Source of the DNA: Clostridiaceae bacterium
Lineage (GTDB): Bacteria; Bacillota; Clostridia; Lachnospirales; Lachnospiraceae
Assembly: GCA_902362725.1 (NCBI GenBank)
Contig: CABIXM010000002.1
Coordinates: 134,062 to 198,061 of the forward strand
Direction: 5' to 3'
Length of the DNA: 64,000 nt
The notes below the pieces were generated by a model. The model made no database searches. It saw only the letters and a list, made by a program, of their open reading frames with translations, and was not told the origin of the DNA. A program made the translations under genes and the position numbers. Positions 62,189 through 64,000 of this stretch are shown one piece after another. The first letter of the stretch is position 1, and each line of letters starts with the position of its first letter.

Positions 62189-63337
62189 CTATATTTCTAC
62201 ATAATCCAGCATCAACGCCAATGCAATCCGAAGTCCATTCTCCAGACTGGAAAGCTCAATCCACTCTTCCCGCGTATGCGCCAGCGCGCCTCTCACGGTT
62301 CCTACCGTATTCGCCACGATTCCCAGTGAAAGCGGCACATTACTATCGGTAGAATAAGCCGCAAAATCAATCGGATCCTGATACCAGGTTTCAATGACAT
62401 CCACCGTATGCTCTGTAAACGCCTTCAGCGCGTCCGCGTCCACCGGTCCGTTACCCGGCCGCACGCCTAAAAGCTCCACCTCGATCTCGCCGCCGCGTCC
62501 CCGCACCGACTCCACTGCCGCATCAAGCCGCTTTTCCATCTCCTCCAGACACTTCTGGGAGGTAGACCGGAATTCATACAGCATATACGCCTCCTGGGCG
62601 ATGGAATTGACCGTCGTACCGCCCTCCATGCGTCCGATATTGTAGGTGGTAAAAGCGTCCCCATCCTTCGGCGCTTCAATCTTATAGAGCCGCTCCGTCA
62701 GATCACAGAGAATCTCCAGCGCGTTCGGATCACCGAAATTGATATAGGAATGACCGCCCCGGGTCTTACAGGTGATACGATATCGGTAAGAACCCACTGC
62801 ACAGCTGCAGCACTGGGGTTCATAGCCGTCAAAGGAATAAAAAGCCTTGATCTTCGATCCATAGGTGGCAAATAGTGCCTTCGTGCCATCCAGATTGCCC
62901 AGACCCTCCTCGCAGGCATTTGCCACAAAGAGAATGCCGCACTTCGGCTTCAGCTCATGATTCATCAGATACTTTGCGCCCATCATCAGATTCACCAGAT
63001 TGCTGGTATCATCGCCGATGCCTGGCGCGAAAAGCTTTCCGTCCTCCTCCTTAAGAGGCAGCTCTGTAGTATCCGGGAACACGATATCCGTATGCGCTGC
63101 GAAGACCACCAGCTCCTCCGCATCCGGGTCGCCCAGTCTGCAGATCACATTCTTCGCGTCATCAATATGCACATCCTCCGCGCCCTGCTTCTGAAACCAG
63201 TCCCTGCAGAATGCCGCCCGCATATCCTCCTGATGAGAGGGGGCCGGAATCACACCCAAAGTTTTTAAGAGTTCCTTCTGCTCAGACGCTGCTTCAGCGG
63301 CATACTGTTCCGCCAGTTCTTTGATTTTCTCGTTCAT
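62189..63337 (-). CDS. M20 family metallopeptidase (PepT-like)
   Basis: 382 residues. Zinc ligands visible: AAHTDIVFPD (His and Asp near residue 82), GIGDDTSN (bridging Asp), NACEEGLG (catalytic Glu pair) and a late AHTREEW His. A dimerisation domain lies between (about 190-290). Probably a di/tripeptidase or aminoacylase; substrate unclear. It follows a DASS-type transporter gene on the same strand, perhaps importing its substrate or product. Confidence 0.88.
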   Translation of the reverse strand: MNEKIKELAEQYAAEAASEQKELLKTLGVIPAPSHQEDMRAAFCRDWFQKQGAEDVHIDDAKNVICRLGDPDAEELVVFAAHTDIVFPDTTELPLKEEDGKLFAPGIGDDTSNLVNLMMGAKYLMNHELKPKCGILFVANACEEGLGNLDGTKALFATYGSKIKAFYSFDGYEPQCCSCAVGSYRYRITCKTRGGHSYINFGDPNALEILCDLTERLYKIEAPKDGDAFTTYNIGRMEGGTTVNSIAQEAYMLYEFRSTSQKCLEEMEKRLDAAVESVRGRGGEIEVELLGVRPGNGPVDADALKAFTEHTVDVIETWYQDPIDFAAYSTDSNVPLSLGIVANTVGTVRGALAHTREEWIELSSLENGLRIALALMLDYVEI

Positions 63338-63367
63338 AAGTCTTCTCCTTTTCCTAAACCCCTTATT

Positions 63368-64000
63368 TTAAAAAACCGGGTAAATGGTCATCACCCAGAA
63401 TACACTTACCAGTGTAATGACGATAAACGGAACCCAGCCCATTTTCACCAGTTGCTTTATGGTATAGTTACCAGCGCCCATCACCTGCGGTACAGTCGGA
63501 GTCGCCAGCGGGGTAAAGAACGCTGTCATGGAAGCGATCATGCAGAGCATGATAGGTCCAACCGGGTTCGCGCCCATGGATTTGCAGATCATGATGTACA
63601 GTGGCACAAAAATGGAATAAATTCCCAGATTTAACATGAACTGTGTCAGGACAAACGGTACCAGGAAAAAAATAAATCCCGCGATGTAGTTATTGTGTAC
63701 GCTTAAAATAATGCCGGACAGATGATTTCCAATCATATCCGCCACTCCGGTTCCGGACAGTGCGGTTCCGATGGCCAGAGCGCCTACGAAAAGCAGTACC
63801 ATACTGATATTCATGGACTCAATCAGCTCTTTCTTGGTCATGATACCGGACGCCGCGATCACCAATGCGCCGATAAAGGCCACCTGCCAGGCCTTCAGAC
63901 CGATCTGGTTGGAGAACAGCAGTCCCAGAAGAACGCAGACAAAGGTTGCGTAGCCGATAAACTCGCGAACCGGGCTCAGCTTTTCCTGCTCCTTCTGCTC
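63368..64000 (-). CDS. DASS/SLC13-family anion permease, C-terminal part (cut by window edge)
   Basis: About 211 residues are visible; the reading frame continues beyond base 64000, so the start is missing. Polytopic with NISMVLLFVGALAIGTALSGTGVADMIG, FIFFLVPFVLTQFMLNLGIYSIFVPL and FFTPLATPTVPQVMGAGNYTIKQLVKMGWVPF, typical of the divalent anion:Na+ symporter family. It probably carries dicarboxylates or similar anions. The stop lies 30 bases before the M20 peptidase gene. Confidence 0.85.
   Translation of the reverse strand, partial: EQKEQEKLSPVREFIGYATFVCVLLGLLFSNQIGLKAWQVAFIGALVIAASGIMTKKELIESMNISMVLLFVGALAIGTALSGTGVADMIGNHLSGIILSVHNNYIAGFIFFLVPFVLTQFMLNLGIYSIFVPLYIMICKSMGANPVGPIMLCMIASMTAFFTPLATPTVPQVMGAGNYTIKQLVKMGWVPFIVITLVSVFWVMTIYPVF

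Overview
The window looks like a Lachnospiraceae-type (Clostridia, Firmicutes) chromosome segment. The core genes belong to that lineage: tandem type III glutamine synthetases, a T-box leader, a prfB with a programmed frameshift, the rpmE/DUF1385/prmC/prfA cluster, and a Rho with an Arg/Glu/Asn/Tyr-rich insertion. Two halves with clearly different base composition meet at a tRNA cluster near 21.08-21.44 kb. The left 21 kb is AT-rich and accessory. The right 43 kb is more GC-rich and is core chromosome with a surface-glycan locus.

Left island (1-21,070). Two mobile elements appear to be nested. The outer one is a plasmid-like integrative element ending at tRNA-Leu. It has a tyrosine recombinase (19823-21004), XRE regulator, Rep_3 initiator (17691-18578), an array of about twenty 22-bp iterons (16986-17567), a ParM/ParR-like partition pair, signal peptidase I, several unknown proteins, and VirB2/VirB6-like conjugation genes. 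The VirB6-like frame is broken near 9.6 kb. An integrative mobilizable element abuts it there: integrase (8160-9458), XRE repressor, excisionase, a long non-coding stretch with hairpins and periodic repeats (candidate oriT), and a MobA-type relaxase. Left of the relaxase, back to back with it, is an agr-like module (histidine kinase, LytTR regulator, AgrB-type peptidase but no recognisable AgrD). Divergent from it are a secreted matrixin-like metalloprotease and a lipoprotein. The missing 3' part of the VirB6-like gene is not in the window, so the left end of the inner element probably lies before base 1 and the agr/protease block may be its cargo.

Right core region. tRNAs Leu-Asp-Met-Glu are followed (minus strand) by an aspartate-family operon (ACT regulator, hom, an apgM-like probable homoserine kinase, lysC), prfB, two tandem type III glutamine synthetases with an attenuator-like hairpin between them, a 194-bp palindromic element, a lipid kinase, hisC, an ABC exporter, a sugar nucleotidyltransferase, glmM and a Dus enzyme. 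From 41 to 53 kb lies a surface-glycan assembly and acylation block: two polytopic glycosyltransferases, two GT2 enzymes, FdtA/FdtB-like amino-sugar enzymes, SGNH hydrolases, an MBOAT and an acyltransferase-3. Then come the translation-termination cluster prfA-prmC-DUF1385-rpmE, a CstA-family transporter behind a T-box leader, rho, a CDP-glycerol transferase-like gene, an M20 peptidase and the end of a DASS-family transporter cut by the window edge.

All assignments come from reading motifs and context by eye; no database search was run.
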